Below, one piece after another: positions 45,945-58,889 of a stretch of 64,000 nucleotides of DNA (the first letter of the stretch is position 1; each line of letters starts with the position of its first letter). A model generated the notes under the pieces. That model saw nothing but the letters and a program-made list of their open reading frames with translations. It was not told the DNA's origin and did not search any database. This DNA comes from Eunapius fragilis. Its lineage: Eukaryota; Porifera; Demospongiae; Spongillida; Spongillidae. The position numbers and the translations under genes are program-made. Where the stretch lies: contig OY811971.1 in the NCBI GenBank assembly GCA_963681505.1, positions 8,985,991 to 9,049,990 of the forward strand. The letters are read 5' to 3'.

Positions 45945-48900
45945 ATCTACACATATTAGCGTAGACCAAAGTGGGTACGACCATAGATATTAGAGTAGAC
46001 TGTTTATAATTTTATTTGAGGCGCACAAATGTACTTACGGCAGTGCCTGAGGCGTGAACTGTAGTTCTCTTCGAGAGGCAACTGGTGAAGTGGTTTAAAT
46101 AATTTGAGGTGATCGTTGTTGCTGTATAATTTTTTGTCGTCTTTGTGCTCAGGCAGTGCCTTAGTTGCATTGTGCACAATAGAAGTTTTTTTAAAAAATA
46201 CTGCTCAACCTGGCATGTCAACATTCGAAGAAAGGGGCCAGATTGAAAATGTGACAGTTGTATAGCTGCACAGTTGATGGTTTTGCTTTAAGTGTGTTGA
46301 TTCATTTATTTGTGTTTGTGCGCATGTGTGAGTGTATGTGTGCATGATTGTGTGTACATGTGAATATGCATGCATGTGTATGTTACCTAAGTTCAATCTT
46401 GAAGCATCTCGTACTGAGTTAATTGACTAGAGTTGCAAGTTCTCTACACATGTACCTTCAAAGGGATCAGTTGCCTCATTGATAATGATTCTGATCTTGC
46501 AACCTAAAGCTAGTCATTCCCCTGGAAATATTTGCACATGTCATGCATCCAATGCATTTATTTCAATACTAGTGAATTGTTTGCTAAAATAATTGGTTGT
46601 TACGCCATAATTATACAACCAAACTCCTGTAAGTAATTTTTTGATTTCACGTAAAATAAATTTCAGATTATACTACTATAATGGCATATATTCACAACAA
46701 GAAAAGGATTTTTAAAAGTCAGGTACCTATACATAGTGCTCAGCTGGTAGTGCAGTATATGCCCACTCATGTTTAAAGTTCCCTCCCACCTCTCCATCCT
46801 GCCGTCTCTTCACATCACTTGAGGCACTCAGGTCCCCTCAGCCCCTCCGCACCCCCCTCTCCCCGCCCTCAGAGGTCATACTGTTCATTAGCCTTGGCCA
46901 GAATTCTGCTGGACCAGCTCTCAATTCTAAGCCGCACACTGCATCTTCAGTGATTGAAGATGAACAGCCTATTGTGGAGGGATGAAGAGTACATGTGTAT
47001 GGTGCTAATATAGTGCATGTGTTGAGCATAGTGTTGTGTGTAACATTTGTAAGAATGTGATGGTATGTGATATTCAATGGTGTTATGTAGTGAGATAGTG
47101 CAAGTATGTGATGGTACATGTGATGCACATAACACTGTGTCACTGCATTTGATTTGTCGATGTAACATGTACTCACGCAGTGAATGTATTCCGGCAGGGT
47201 GTGTGTTGGGTAACCTTTCTTTACTCGTGATATTTCTACTGTCATTGCCTTTGCCCTGCTTGTCAGCTATGGCTGCAATGTCTTCAATGACTGTACTCTC
47301 ACCTCTGGCAACATCAGGCATCTTGACCCCTGATGTCTTGATCATGATTTGTATGCAAAGGAATTGCATTGTAGTCCACCTGGTGTTGTGGACCACATGT
47401 GAGTGGGAGTAAGGAGAGGTGGGTTACCAGAAGAGGTAACGTCCTGCAGCTATATCCTCTCACTTTTGCCATCTCCTTTCTCTCAGTGAAGGCTACATGT
47501 TTTGAGGGGGGAAGAGGTAGATATTTGATCATGTGCACAGTTAAATGCATACGTGTTAATATGACGGGGGAGCATTTTGTGTGTGTGTGTGGGGGGAGTG
47601 TGGGAAGGAGTTAGAGGAGGGAGGAGAAAACAAAGGTTGAAGGATGGTTGAAAATAAAAAGACAGCCTAAAATGACAACTGAAGGCAGAGAACTGGTCAG
47701 TCTACATTGTAATGGTGGACAAGGACTACATTTATAGGATTACAACACAACTACAGCTACCTGCCCTGTAGAATGAATGCCTTAACAATTGTTAAATTGC
47801 CAGCTTGTTACGTCACATAAAAAGCTCATTCAAAGAACAGCAAAACAATTATAGCTAAGCAAGAAGCTGACAGAGTTGAGGTGAGTGTACATGTCCTAAC
47901 CAGCTTAGGATTTGGAACTGGTGTGTTCAAATACCTTACCTCTTACTAACCTTGCCCTGATCTGAAAGAGTGCTGTGCCCTGTTGGACGCTATTGTTCTT
48001 TCAATGTGCTGATGGTTCCATGCACCTTCGCCAACACCGCTACCGTAGTTGCTTGTCCTAGAACTATTTATTTAATGCTAGTGCAGGTTATGAAAACTGC
48101 ATTTGTGCATTTCTCAGGCATGTTTGAGTGTGTAGAGACTGAGCACAACTGCGTAAGGAACTGTATTAATCATGAGATGATTTTATAAGTGATTTTTATA
48201 AAAATAATCTATGAAATCTTGTGTCATCATTGGCTGTTAAGCTAGTTAAAAACTTGCCAACATGAAATTGACCTTTGAAACTGGGATGCAACTTCCCGTC
48301 AATATTACCATCAATTATTAGCTATCAAATCAGTAACCTTTTTTTCTTTTTGAAAGGACATATTTCTTGCACCAGTGTGTGGAGTCTTTCTGTTTGCTTG
48401 TGTGAATCATGCATATGCGCGCATGCTCTAGTACACACCACGAAGTATTAATTGTACATAACTGTATATATAGGTCCTAATGGGGTACATTTTGAAAAGA
48501 TAGATGTAAGCCAATTACTTAACTTAAGATGACATCATTACTTAACCTTTTGGCAGAGATGTGCGTGGTGATTTTCAGTTTGGCTATGCAGTGGAAATTC
48601 CTGTGTTTTAATCATTTGAGGTGCAGGCTTAAATTTTTATGGCTCCAGCTGTGTGTGCAATGACACTTAACCATTATAAACATAAACACCACTAACCAAT
48701 TCACTGCCTAATCAAGATGTGCCCAGCATGGTTGGATGATGCAGATTGCGCAAAGCAGCTTGCCCAAGATGGCCATGTGGAACATGTGATGGTGAATTTG
48801 TGACAGTCCCACGCTGTAGTAAGGCTGTTGCTAAGGGCTGTATGAATTTTAAATCTTGTAGATTGCAACACTTCAGTGTCTATCCAATTTAGACAATAGC

Positions 48901-49294
48901 ATACGTAGCAACTAATAAAACATTAACTCACAGAACACACAGGATGATCTGTTTGGCGGTTGAACAGCACAATATATTATGCACATAAAAATGCATGAAT
49001 GCATGATGTATCGTGCTGTTTACCCATCCAAATAATCAGTACACTGCAAAAAATTGTGGGTTCACCAGCACTTTGGTTTTTAATACTTAGTGAGCTGACA
49101 TGATTATATGATCATGTCCAACCCATCATACCAATGCATAAAAGACTGTGTCTAAAAATAGCTGTGACGTTTTATAACTTTTGCTGAACCTTACATACAT
49201 GACAATCATTATGAAAATAGTGATGGAAAGCTAGGTTAACCTAGTGTTCTTGGTCTTCACTGGGGAGGTGGAGCTTCAAAGGAGGTGGAAAAAA
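45945..49294. other. Intergenic or unrecognised region
   Basis: No family was recognised. Exon-like minus-strand frames occur at about 47430-47525 (HVAFTERKEMAKVRGYSC), 47200-47375 (GVKMPDVARGESTVIEDIAA) and 46885-46965 (GLELRAGPAEFWPRLMN). They have protein-like composition and nearby AG/GT dinucleotides, but they could not be joined in one consistent phase. GT/CA-rich stretches lie at 46290-46370 and 47575-47595. A host gene here cannot be excluded. Confidence 0.35.
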
Positions 49295-49912
49295 GTGAGA
49301 AAATTTCCCAATAGAATGGATTAAATAGCATGGATGTTCAGTATAATGTGAACATGTAGGTTGTAAATTGATTGTGGTATATTTGATTGTTATTTTATTT
49401 TTTAAAAACATTTTGTATTATGCTGAACTGAGATTGATCAAAATAAAGTTATTACACATTCATCGTATGTATGAACATGTCACAATACTTATATTATTTG
49501 CTGTGGGTTTTATGTGCCATGAACTTTGTCCGAGCAGCCATACGAACACTGGGCATGAGGGCCACATGCCAAAGGTGTCCATATTGTATTCCAAGCATGG
49601 AATGTGACCCCAAGCATCAGTGACATGGGTGGGTTGGATGTGTATGAGGTGTGTGTGTGTGTTCATATGGATGTGTTTGTGTCACACAATACATATCACA
49701 TGATAACATGTAGAGAAGAATGAATTGTATATTCATGGCCTTGAGAACTTCCTTAATACGTTCATACATGTATTGCCCATGTTACCATTAACCCTTTAGT
49801 AGAGCACACTGGTCACCCCTAGTCCATAGGTGTACATTGCTCTCATCACACACACCTGGACATGTACAGTGTAGTTTCATATACATGCAGAGTACACACC
49901 CTGCAGCAACAC

Positions 49913-49918
<6 letters not shown>

Positions 49919-49955
<37 letters not shown>
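49919..49955. repeat. (CA)n microsatellite
   Basis: About 18 CA units inside the LINE insertion, upstream of its coding part. Confidence 0.95.
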
Positions 49956-49959
<4 letters not shown>

Positions 49960-50008
49960 AAGTATCAGGGAACTGACTGCTACATAGTAAATGTTTTGAA
50001 TGTTATTA

Positions 50009-51143
50009 AGATATAGATTCACATGATGCCATTATTAACATACCCTCCATTACAGGACGTGACAGCATCACTGTTACTGAGAGGGACATTTTCGCTCTTC
50101 CAGCACGCCTTGGGGGCCTTGCCATACCTAACCCCATTGTATCAGCTCCTTTTGAATATTCCTCATCTGTAAAAATCACAGCCCCTCTTGTCTCCTGTAT
50201 AATGTCACAGTGCATGGACCTTCCTCACTCCACCCTTGTTGACCAAAAACAGGCCAAGGCAACAATTCACTCACTTAGACAACAACTACACTCCTCTGAA
50301 ATTGTGCGACTCAAAGCTACCTTGCCTCCTGCCCATGTACGATCTATGGCTCTAAACAGTGAACAGGGTGCCTCATCATGGCTGTCAGTTCTGCCTATCA
50401 GTGATCATGGTTTTGCACTCCACAAGGGTGCATTCCATGATGCCATGTGTCTTCGTTACAATTGGCAACCATCAAACCTACCAAGCCACTGTGTCTGCGG
50501 CAGTTCCTTCACCACAGATCATGCACTCACCTGCCCGACAGGTGGCTTTCTATCTGTGCGCCACAATGATCTGAGGGATTTTACAGCTAATCTGCTGACT
50601 GAGGTATGTCCCAATGTGTGTGTAGAACCACCATTGCAAGCTCTAACTGGAGAGCTGATGTCACATCAAACTTCGAATTCTGAAGACGGTGCTCGTCTTG
50701 ACATCAGCGCACAAGGTTTTTGGGATGATCGTCACCAACGTGTTTTTTTTGATGTACGTGTTTTCCATCCAAATGCTCCCTCTTACCGAAACATGCAGCT
50801 ACCATCAGCTTACCGCCTTCATGAACGCCAAAAGCAGAGGTCTTATGACCAACGTATAAGGCAAGTTGAACATGGCTCATTCACTCCTCTAGTATTTAGC
50901 ACATCAGGAGGAATGGGAAAGTGTGCTTCAGTTACATATAAGAGAATTGCCACCCTTCTATCTACAAAGAGAGAACAAACATATGGCGCTACAATTGCAT
51001 GGATAAGATGCTGCATTAGTTTATCCCTCTTGCGCTCTGCCATTATGTGCCTTAGAGGTGCCAGATCTTCACAAGGACGACCATTCACACACAGTGCCAT
51101 TGACTTGGCTGTTTCGGAAGCCAAGGTTCCCACATTTGTGTAA
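50009..51143 (+). CDS. LINE family B polyprotein C-terminal part (restriction-like endonuclease)
   Basis: Open from about 50009 (no ATG needed, as the element is 5'-truncated) to a TAA at 51143, about 377 codons. The ALPARLGGLAIPNP block follows the RT thumb in such elements. Then comes a Cys/His finger C-x1-C-x7-H-x3-C (CVCGSSFTTDHALTC), the block ARLDISAQGFW...FFDVRVF expected for the PD-(D/E)XK nuclease, and the C-terminal FTPLVFSTSGGMG block. The frame is free of stops, implying recent activity. It differs clearly from family A at 14396 (different finger spacing and nuclease block). Confidence 0.8.
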
Positions 51144-52836
51144 CTGATTACCTGTATTGTGTTGTTTATTTATATTTATTTTTGTTATATACATATAATG
51201 TTCTTGTTTTATGCTTAAAAAAAAAAAAATTATTATTAATAATAATTCATCCTCAAAATACACGAACATTCAGTGGTGCATGATCTGTTGTAAAGTTCGT
51301 TGTTAATTCTGACACCTGTCACTATCCATGACCACACCCACCAAAGGTCACTTGACTTGAGTGACTCCCCATTACGAGGAAAGGTCTCGCTGCTTGAAAA
51401 GGTTAGAGAACTAGTCGTACTTGGAACATCGTGGAAATTACACACCTGTGTGCATAAAAATGAATTGTCATTGTCACACTCACCAATCGATGCGACACCC
51501 ACCAAGATCACGTGACTCAAGTTGACCCCATTAGGAGGAAAGGTCTCACTGCGTGAAAAGGTTAGAGAACTAGTCGTACTTGGAATGTTGTGGGAAATTA
51601 CACACCTGTGTGCTTAAAAATGAATTGTCACTCACCCACATTTGACTTGAGATGAACCCAATAAGGAGGAAAGATCTCACTGCATGAAAAGGTTAGAGAA
51701 CTGTGGGTTTTATTTGCTATGAACTTTGTCCGAGCAGCCATATGAACACTGGGCATGAGGGCCACATACCAAAGATCTCATGCTTAAAAAGGTTTTCAAG
51801 CAGTGAGATCTTTCCTCCTTGTAGGGGTCAACTCGAGTCAAGTGACCTTGGTGAGTGACAATTCATTTTTAAGCACACAGGTGTGTAATTTCCCACGACG
51901 TTCCAAGTACGGCTAGTTCTCTAACCTTTTCATGCAGCGAGACCTTTCCTCCTAATGGGGGGTCACTCAATTCAAGTGACCTTTGGTGGGTGGGGTCATG
52001 GGTAGTGTGACAGGTGTCAGAATTAACAACAAACTTTACAACAGATCATGCACCACTGAATTGACTGTTTGTGTATTTAGAGGATGAATTATTGTTAACA
52101 CTACATGTCCAGGTGTGTGTGATGAGAGCAATGTACACCTATGGACTAGGGGTGACCAGTGTGCTCTACTAAAGGGTTAATGGTAACATTGGCAATGCAT
52201 GTATCAATGTATTAAGGAAGTTCTCAAGGCCATGAATATGAAATTCATTATCTCTACATGTTATCATGTGATATGTATTGTGTGACACAAACACATCCAT
52301 ATGAACACACACATGTCATACACATCCAACCCACCCATGTCCCTGAAGCTGGGGGTCACATTCCATGCTTGGAATACAGTATGGGACACCTTTGGTATGT
52401 GGCCCTCATGCCCAGTGTTCTTATGGTTGCTCGGACAAAGTTCATAGCAAATAAAACCCACAGCAAATAATATAAACAATACTGTCTAGTGTATTAATCG
52501 CCAAAATAATAAGAAAAAACAATAACTATAATCAGATTACTAAGTACAATAACGATAAATACTGAGACTCTGCCCTCATGTACTGCTAGGGCCAGATCAC
52601 AATAAACTTGGTGGTGGTGGTAAGAAGACCTGCTTCCTCCCAGACACGTGTCTAGTGTAGGTATTGTGACATGTTCATACATAAGATGAATGTGTAATAA
52701 CTTTATTTTGATCAATCTCAGTTCAGCATAATACAAAGTGTTTTTTAAAATTAAAAAATCATTTTACAACCTACATGTTCACATTATACTGAAAATCCAT
52801 GCTAATTTAAAAATCCATTCTATTGGGAAGTTTCAC

Positions 52837-55800
52837 TATGACAGACTACTAATCATTAGTCATCTTTATTTGTATGCATAATGATACCAACTGCTCTGCT
52901 TTGATGAATCTCTTTCTACACATGTTTTGTCATAACAGTACAGAATATCATCTTTTTACTATGAATTTCCATTGCAGTGGGTGGACATACTGTATGGTTG
53001 TTGGGATCTCATCAAACTCTTCTATAATTGCACATATCGATAATCTTTGGAGTAGCATTTGTGACAACACAAAATATTTCACTTTCCCAGATAAATACGT
53101 ATCCCTTGAGTCATCATGGAATATAACTGTGGCTGTTTTGCTTTGTGACTCTTCCATATGAAGTTGAATGATAGAAGATGCAACCATTAATGCAAGCTCT
53201 GGTAAAAGCTTTGCATGATGTAATGTTTCCATAATCTGTTTCCATAAAATTAAGCACGAATGTTTGCAAATCAGTAGGCTACTCGTTTGATAAGTTTATT
53301 TCAGCTCCTAAGGCATATTAATGTCTTCATGTGCCTGCTGCATGTGAAAAGCATATGCGCGCATTATATGTGACCCTCATGGCTACCTTCCATCATCACT
53401 TAAAACTGGATTATAATTGTGTACCAATAATCGTTGAAGCCTGCAGAAGTTCTGTGCAATCCGTATCACCAAAGAAGTTGCAGATAATAGCATGAATACC
53501 TCTATGTTGCTACTTCTCTTGTTCCATGAAAGTGTTTCCTTACAACAAAGGTCATAGATTCTAATGGAAACGATGACATGGTCCATATTGGACCCCAAGC
53601 TTTTGTATAAAGCACCTAATGGCTTAAGAGGTGTACATTCATTGAAGTCAATTTGACACCTATTTAAATGTAGAACAATAAAATTTGTAATTTGATTCAT
53701 AAAAAATGACTCACTGTAAAGGTTTGGGCTACAAATAGAACTTGTGCAAAGATTCTTCTGCTAGGAATAGCATGTCTTCTGTTATATTGCCACACTTAGC
53801 AGAATGTGACTAATGACCAGAAGGCAGTAATGGTTAAAGTATTCATTACTTAGAATATCACGTAGAATGGGAACAGAGTAGTACAAAGCCACGAGAAAGA
53901 ATGCAGCACCTACACCCTTGAACAAAACTTACCTTTCCTTTTTTTTTAATGATCAAAGACTTTGGAGGATGCTTGATAATATTTGGTACCTTAATAGCCA
54001 TCTGTTTTGCATCACAAAGGTTAAGCTGCATAAAATCAAAGTTTGTTTTAAAAGACCCACATTGTTTAATAGATCATGCACTGATGCGTGGTCATAAAAT
54101 ATGCAGCTTATGCTATGATAATGGAGCATTTTCAGTTCCCACTTTATCACAAAAATTAAAAAGGCACATGTCTAGGTGTGTGAACTGTAAATGAAAAATG
54201 TGTAGTAAGGTGTTTCAAGTTCAGCAAACTGTTGTGGACAGTTGGTGGACGGACCAGAAGCCAAAACAAGATGTAAATTTGCAGATTGTTCATGAAGAAA
54301 GCCATCATGTAAAAAGCAATGTTGGATGCAAAGAGGTCTAGTTTAGAATATGCCATGCCGAATGTGATTCATATTTTTAGCAAACCTTGATTATTCTGTA
54401 CTCATTAGTGTGTACCATAGTTGTAACTGCAATAACAGCATTGATGTTAAACAATACATTAAGTTAAACACAACGGTTCAAATGTGGTACCAACGTAGAT
54501 GGGTCCTGTTCTTCCCCTAAATGCCCAGGTCTCCTAGTCCCCACTACACAGTAGCAGACCTGGGGGGGGGGGGGGGGGGGGGAGCCCTAGCTCCCTCCCC
54601 TTAAAATAAATAGTATCCATTGCAATTTGCTATGAGATTTTTAATGCTGAAACACCACAATTGCAAAGGCGTATGGGGCAGGGCCTCACCTGATTGGCGA
54701 GCTTACAGTGTTCCAAGCTGCAGTGGGCATGGACACCTCCCACACCTTGTGCCTCCCCCCCCCCCTCCCACCTCCCAAATCCTGAATCTGTCACTGCTAC
54801 ATTGTACATACTTGTGTCTCATTGCCTCTACTACATGTTGATGTGACCATATGCATGCCATTCACTATGTGTTCACAGGGGGGGAGGTGGTGTGGTCAGG
54901 TTAAAGCCGAAAAGCAACCCTTCTATTTTGCGTTATGCTCTGCACACAAAGGTGTATTAGCCACTCACATTTTAGCGTTATTTTTTTCAAATGCATATCA
55001 CACCTTCACATACAGACACGTCCTATCTCATGCCTGCTTATGTCTCATAACCTCATGCCTTTCACTATGTACATGATCATGTCTCATAGTCTAAAACTAG
55101 ATAACTAGTTGATGCTAGCCTACATTACATGTTTGTATCCCATAGCCTGCACTACATGCTTGTGTGGTCCTGTCTGTGTGGGCCATTTCTTTGAAACAAT
55201 ATGATGCATATGAAGCCATGGGTGCAGTTGAGTTTGAATGCAATAGCTATTCTCAGGGACTGTAGCACAGTGCCCCAGACTTACCACATCTATTCTGGTA
55301 AGGTAGCAGTAATATTCACAGTGACAAGTACATGTACATGAAAGGCTTCCGTTATAGAGAAGTCTTGCCTGCACATCACAAAAACATGAATTGCTGCCTG
55401 GGACTGCACATATCACTTTTCAGAAAGGTACCATGTGTAATGGTACCATTGAGGGATGAAAAGACCTTTGTGTGCGCACACACTCTAAGCACATATTGAA
55501 GGGGATGGTCACATTTAGCATGTATGGGAGGTGATGAAACAGTGGCATATTCAGGATTTGGGGCACAAGGTGTGGGAGGGGTCCACGCCCACTATAGGTG
55601 GGAATGCTGTAAGCTTGCCCATCGGGAGAGGCTACATGTATTCCCCATACACCTTTGGGTCAATCCATTATGTCAATCACTTTTGGCTCTCACATCTTCA
55701 GGTCTTGATGCAACTTCTCACGTTTGTTTGCTTTAAAAAGATGTTAATTATGCCTATTAATAACTTTAATGGTTTACGAAGTATATCTTCCTGAATAATT

Positions 55801-56689
55801 GTTTTTTTACCAAAAATTGCAACTGGAGAGCTCACATCTTTGCCACCACAGTGCAGATGCTGGTATATCAGACATCAAATATTGAAGCTCCTTAGCACAA
55901 CTGAACTATGCCTATTTCAGGGTGATGAAAGGGTTAAATATGAAACTTGTTTAATGTTTTCTTTACAAAAAAGAGGTCACTTGCCATATGATAACTCAAG
56001 GTTTTTATTCACCATATAGAGCAAAGGAACCTATTAAGGAACAACCAACTTCCTTTGACTGATGCAGACAAACGATGCATGCTAGAGTGATAATGTAAAC
56101 ACTGTTGGATAGAGAATATAACGGAGATGTGTTGTATGAATTCTGGTACCGACAACCCACTTTTCGGCAAACATACCTCAATGTATGGGAAAGTTACCGA
56201 ATAAGGAACAACCACTTCAAAGGGTTGTTATATAAACACACAGCTGCAATAGCTATTGTACTTTGTAATCTGATTATTATTATTTTCTAATTATAATAAT
56301 TTATAATTGTATGTGCATATTTGAACCTTACGAAGTGCATACTTGAACCTTGCGATGTTATTATTTCATTATAAGAAAATAACAATGTTGACCTTAGATC
56401 GAATATATAGCCGATCTCAAATAAACAATGGTGTGTACGCAATGTGCTTTACTGAAATAATCATCCAGAATTATAAGCGTAGCTTTTCACTCTATTAGCA
56501 ATAATCAAAATGCAGTGTGATGTTAGTATCCTAGAATCAATATGGCTCGACGTGTTTCTTTGTATTGAGCAACAGCCGATCTCAAAAGAACACTTGTCGC
56601 GTTGTGCTTTGTTGTTTTAAGCATGGTGAAAGTAACTTTTCAAAGTATTAAAAATAATCCCATAGATTTATAAGCAGGATAATTTGACG
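52837..56689. other. Intergenic, repeat remnants and unrecognised frames
   Basis: Minus frames at 53700-53383 (LNRCQIDFNECTPLKPLGAL...) and 53232-52948 are protein-like but unassigned. The former faintly recalls the C-terminal part of the ribosome-biogenesis factor URB1, a weak call. 54541-54800 carries G and C homopolymers and GTAGCAG/CTGCTAC ends, and 55543-55590 begins CAGTGGCATATTCAGGATTTGGG; both look like hAT-type MITE remnants. Confidence 0.35.
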
Positions 56690-56920
56690 TTATTGGTAGT
56701 TTATAACAGCCCAGTAGTAGAAATTATACATGCATGCATTGTACATTTCTCATTACGTGTATGATTCATTAATTAGTTCTGTTTGACGCAATGGGTCCGT
56801 GTACTTTTCCACATTTCAATATCTCGTATTTCTATTTATACTTGGAAGGCTCAATTGGCAATGTTTCACGTGATGGAATTCTATTTGTGGTCTAAATCTA
56901 TAGAGCGCGTTGCAACATAT

Positions 56921-57126
56921 TGAAAAATGAAATATCGTTGTCTTCGTCAATATAATGAACAGTGCTCAATCTGAAGCAGAATAATAGTCTGGAAGCAGTC
57001 CCGACCTGTCTCGAAGGGGTCGATTCCGGTGATTCGAGACAGGTCGGGACTGCTTCTAGACCATTATTCTGCTTTGGATTGAGCACTGTTCATTATATTG
57101 ACGAAATAAACGATATTTCATTTTTC
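56921..57126. repeat. Long hairpin, ~95 bp arms, 17 bp loop
   Basis: Arms 56921-57015 and 57033-57126 pair over nearly their full length, with perfect pairing over the inner 24 bp (GCAGTCCCGACCTGTCTCGAA and partner) and a few mismatches outward. The loop is 57016-57032 (GGGGTCGATTCCGGTGA). Confidence 0.9.
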
Positions 57127-57339
57127 ATCCTACTGTAAGAAACAGTTTCGCGTACCTATCGGTCATCATAATAGAAACTGTTATGATTATTATTGTGTAA
57201 AGCAGTAATGTAGAAAAACATTGTATCGTTCAATGAGAAAAGCATATTGCAAGTATTTCTACTGCATAGGCTTAAAATCAAAACCAATCAACAAGTTTAA
57301 CCATTTTGAATCATTTAAATAAATGTATAGTTCATTGAT

Positions 57340-57560
57340 AAAAGCGCGTCGGACGTCACGTTCGTATCAACGTGTGAATTTATTGCTTTAATATTGATGA
57401 AGTATTAATTATTAATACGGTAAGTGAAATCGGCTATTTATAACTACTAACAAGTCAAATTACTAATGAAGCATTGTTGCAGCAATAAAATCTTTTGAGA
57501 ATATTATTTATACAGTGAAACGATCCGTTCCGAACGTTTGAGATTCTTAATTGAATGAGA
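57340..57560. repeat. Short element bounded by inverted GCG-TCGGACGT blocks, copy 1
   Basis: AAAAGCGCGTCGGACGTCACG at 57340 faces an inverted relative (ACAGTGAAACGATCCGTTCCGAACG) at about 57517. The same pair recurs at 63612-63893, and the left block alone at about 61226 and 61673. Confidence 0.6.
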
Positions 57561-58889
57561 AAAGCATAATTCATGAATGATACATCATTCTGATAACATG
57601 CTGATATGTCTATAGATAGATAACAGAATCATCATTTAAGTAAACGTCATTTACGATACTTAGTACAACGGCAATATGCTTTGTTCAGAGAAATATGAAA
57701 TTGGAATTAAAAATCTCGCACTGCATTCATCATAAGATGGTAATGCTCCTGGAATCAACACATTTTATGTTTGCTGTTAACAATTTTAACAATTTTAACA
57801 AGTTGCAGATCGCTTTATTCCAAACAATGTACAAATAGCCAACGCTTGAAATTATAAGGACCAATATAATAAAGAGGGCTGCTTGCAAGCTGGCGGCAGA
57901 AAACAACGCCAGCGTGCTGCTAGTGCTACGAACGCTCTGTTGGGGCACGCCCCTCATTTAGCTGGAGTTGTTCCGATTTGTAAAAAAACTTACTAGAAGC
58001 ATTCTTCACTTGATAGGCATATATAATTTTAACTATATTTGCCAAATACACACGATTTCCAACTTTTATACTCACTTTCGTCAAGATCGTAGGCAATTTT
58101 TGTACGCTCCTCCATCTCGATCGTGTATCTACAGAGCCGATATTTGAATAAGCTCCAAAGCGAATTTAAAACGAAGCCCTATGCTTAAGTGTTACTTTAT
58201 TCGAGTTCACAGTTTTATACAGCATTGAATGCGAGGACCATACATTGCAATAGAACGCCTACACGTAGGCTAAAATTTCGCCTACATGTAGGCGTTTTTC
58301 GATCTATAGATCACAGCAGGCCCGCCAAAACTGTATAAATACTTGCAATGAGCTTTTCTCATTGAACGACGCAATTACTGCTTTACACGATAACAATCAT
58401 AACAGATCATAACATGATGACGATACGTTACAAGAACCATTGTTTATTACAGTAGAAGGATGACCACATCCTAACATGTTCACATTTTAAACATAGGAAT
58501 GAAATTGTGATCAATTGCGATTGGCTGTCAACTCTAATTACAATTACAATGTCACCAATAGATCGCTTTTGGGGTTCGACGTTAACGGGCGTCTCGAAGT
58601 ATGAATCTACGAATTGCTCATTAAATAAGTTATAGTTTATTAGATGGTTCAATGCTACTGTAGTAATATGCATGCTGGAAGGTACGACTATGCTGAAATG
58701 ATGTATTTATTAATTCCAAAGCTATTGCGTTAAACCGAACTAATAAATGTATCATACACGTAATGGGATATGTTCAATGCATGCATGTATAATTTCTACT
58801 GTTCTTTTGATTCGGCTGTTATAAACTACCAATTATATAAATCATTTATCTAGTATTCTATGCAATTATTATTACCTTGATGAAGGAAT

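Larger units (their letters stand above)
49875..51229 (+). mobile_element. 5'-truncated LINE, family B, nested in the foldback element
   Basis: Its limits are read from the foldback: left-arm sequence stops after CAGTGTAG (49874) and resumes at TAATAATTCATCCTC after an A-run of 13 (about 51217-51229), the 3' poly-A tail of a non-LTR element. It contains the frame at 50009-51143. Confidence 0.8.
49295..52836. mobile_element. Large foldback element with ~1 kb arms, split by a LINE
   Basis: The left arm (49295-49874, resuming about 51230-51700) and the right arm (about 51785-52836) are reverse complements throughout. Outer ends match (TTTCCCAATAGAATGGA against TCCATTCTATTGGGAAG), as do inner blocks such as GAACTTTGTCCGAGCA, CACACACCTGGACATG and the GGTTAGAGAACTAGTCGTAC repeats. 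The LINE at 49875-51229 is absent from the right arm, so it landed after the palindrome formed. A third partial copy of the 49498-49577 segment lies at 51705-51777 near the centre. No transposase was seen. Confidence 0.85.
56690..58838. repeat. Long inverted repeat, outer arms ~100 bp, with further inner matches
   Basis: 56690-56785 (TTGGTAGTTTATAACAGC, ATTATACATGCATGCATTG, CATTACGTGTATGATTCAT) is matched in reverse by 58730-58838. A second matched pair lies inside, about 57175-57255 against 58330-58412 (GTTATGATTATTATTGTGTAAAGCAGTAAT). The arrangement suggests a 2.1 kb foldback element in decay. Confidence 0.65.

Noticed and set aside
53383-53700. Assignment of the minus frame to URB1
   Set aside because: Only a faint pattern match over about 40 residues and no neighbouring exon in phase; not strong enough to annotate as a gene.
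57016-57032. Loop sequence resembling a tRNA box B
   Set aside because: No box A, acceptor stem or anticodon arm can be folded around it; it is the loop of a long hairpin.
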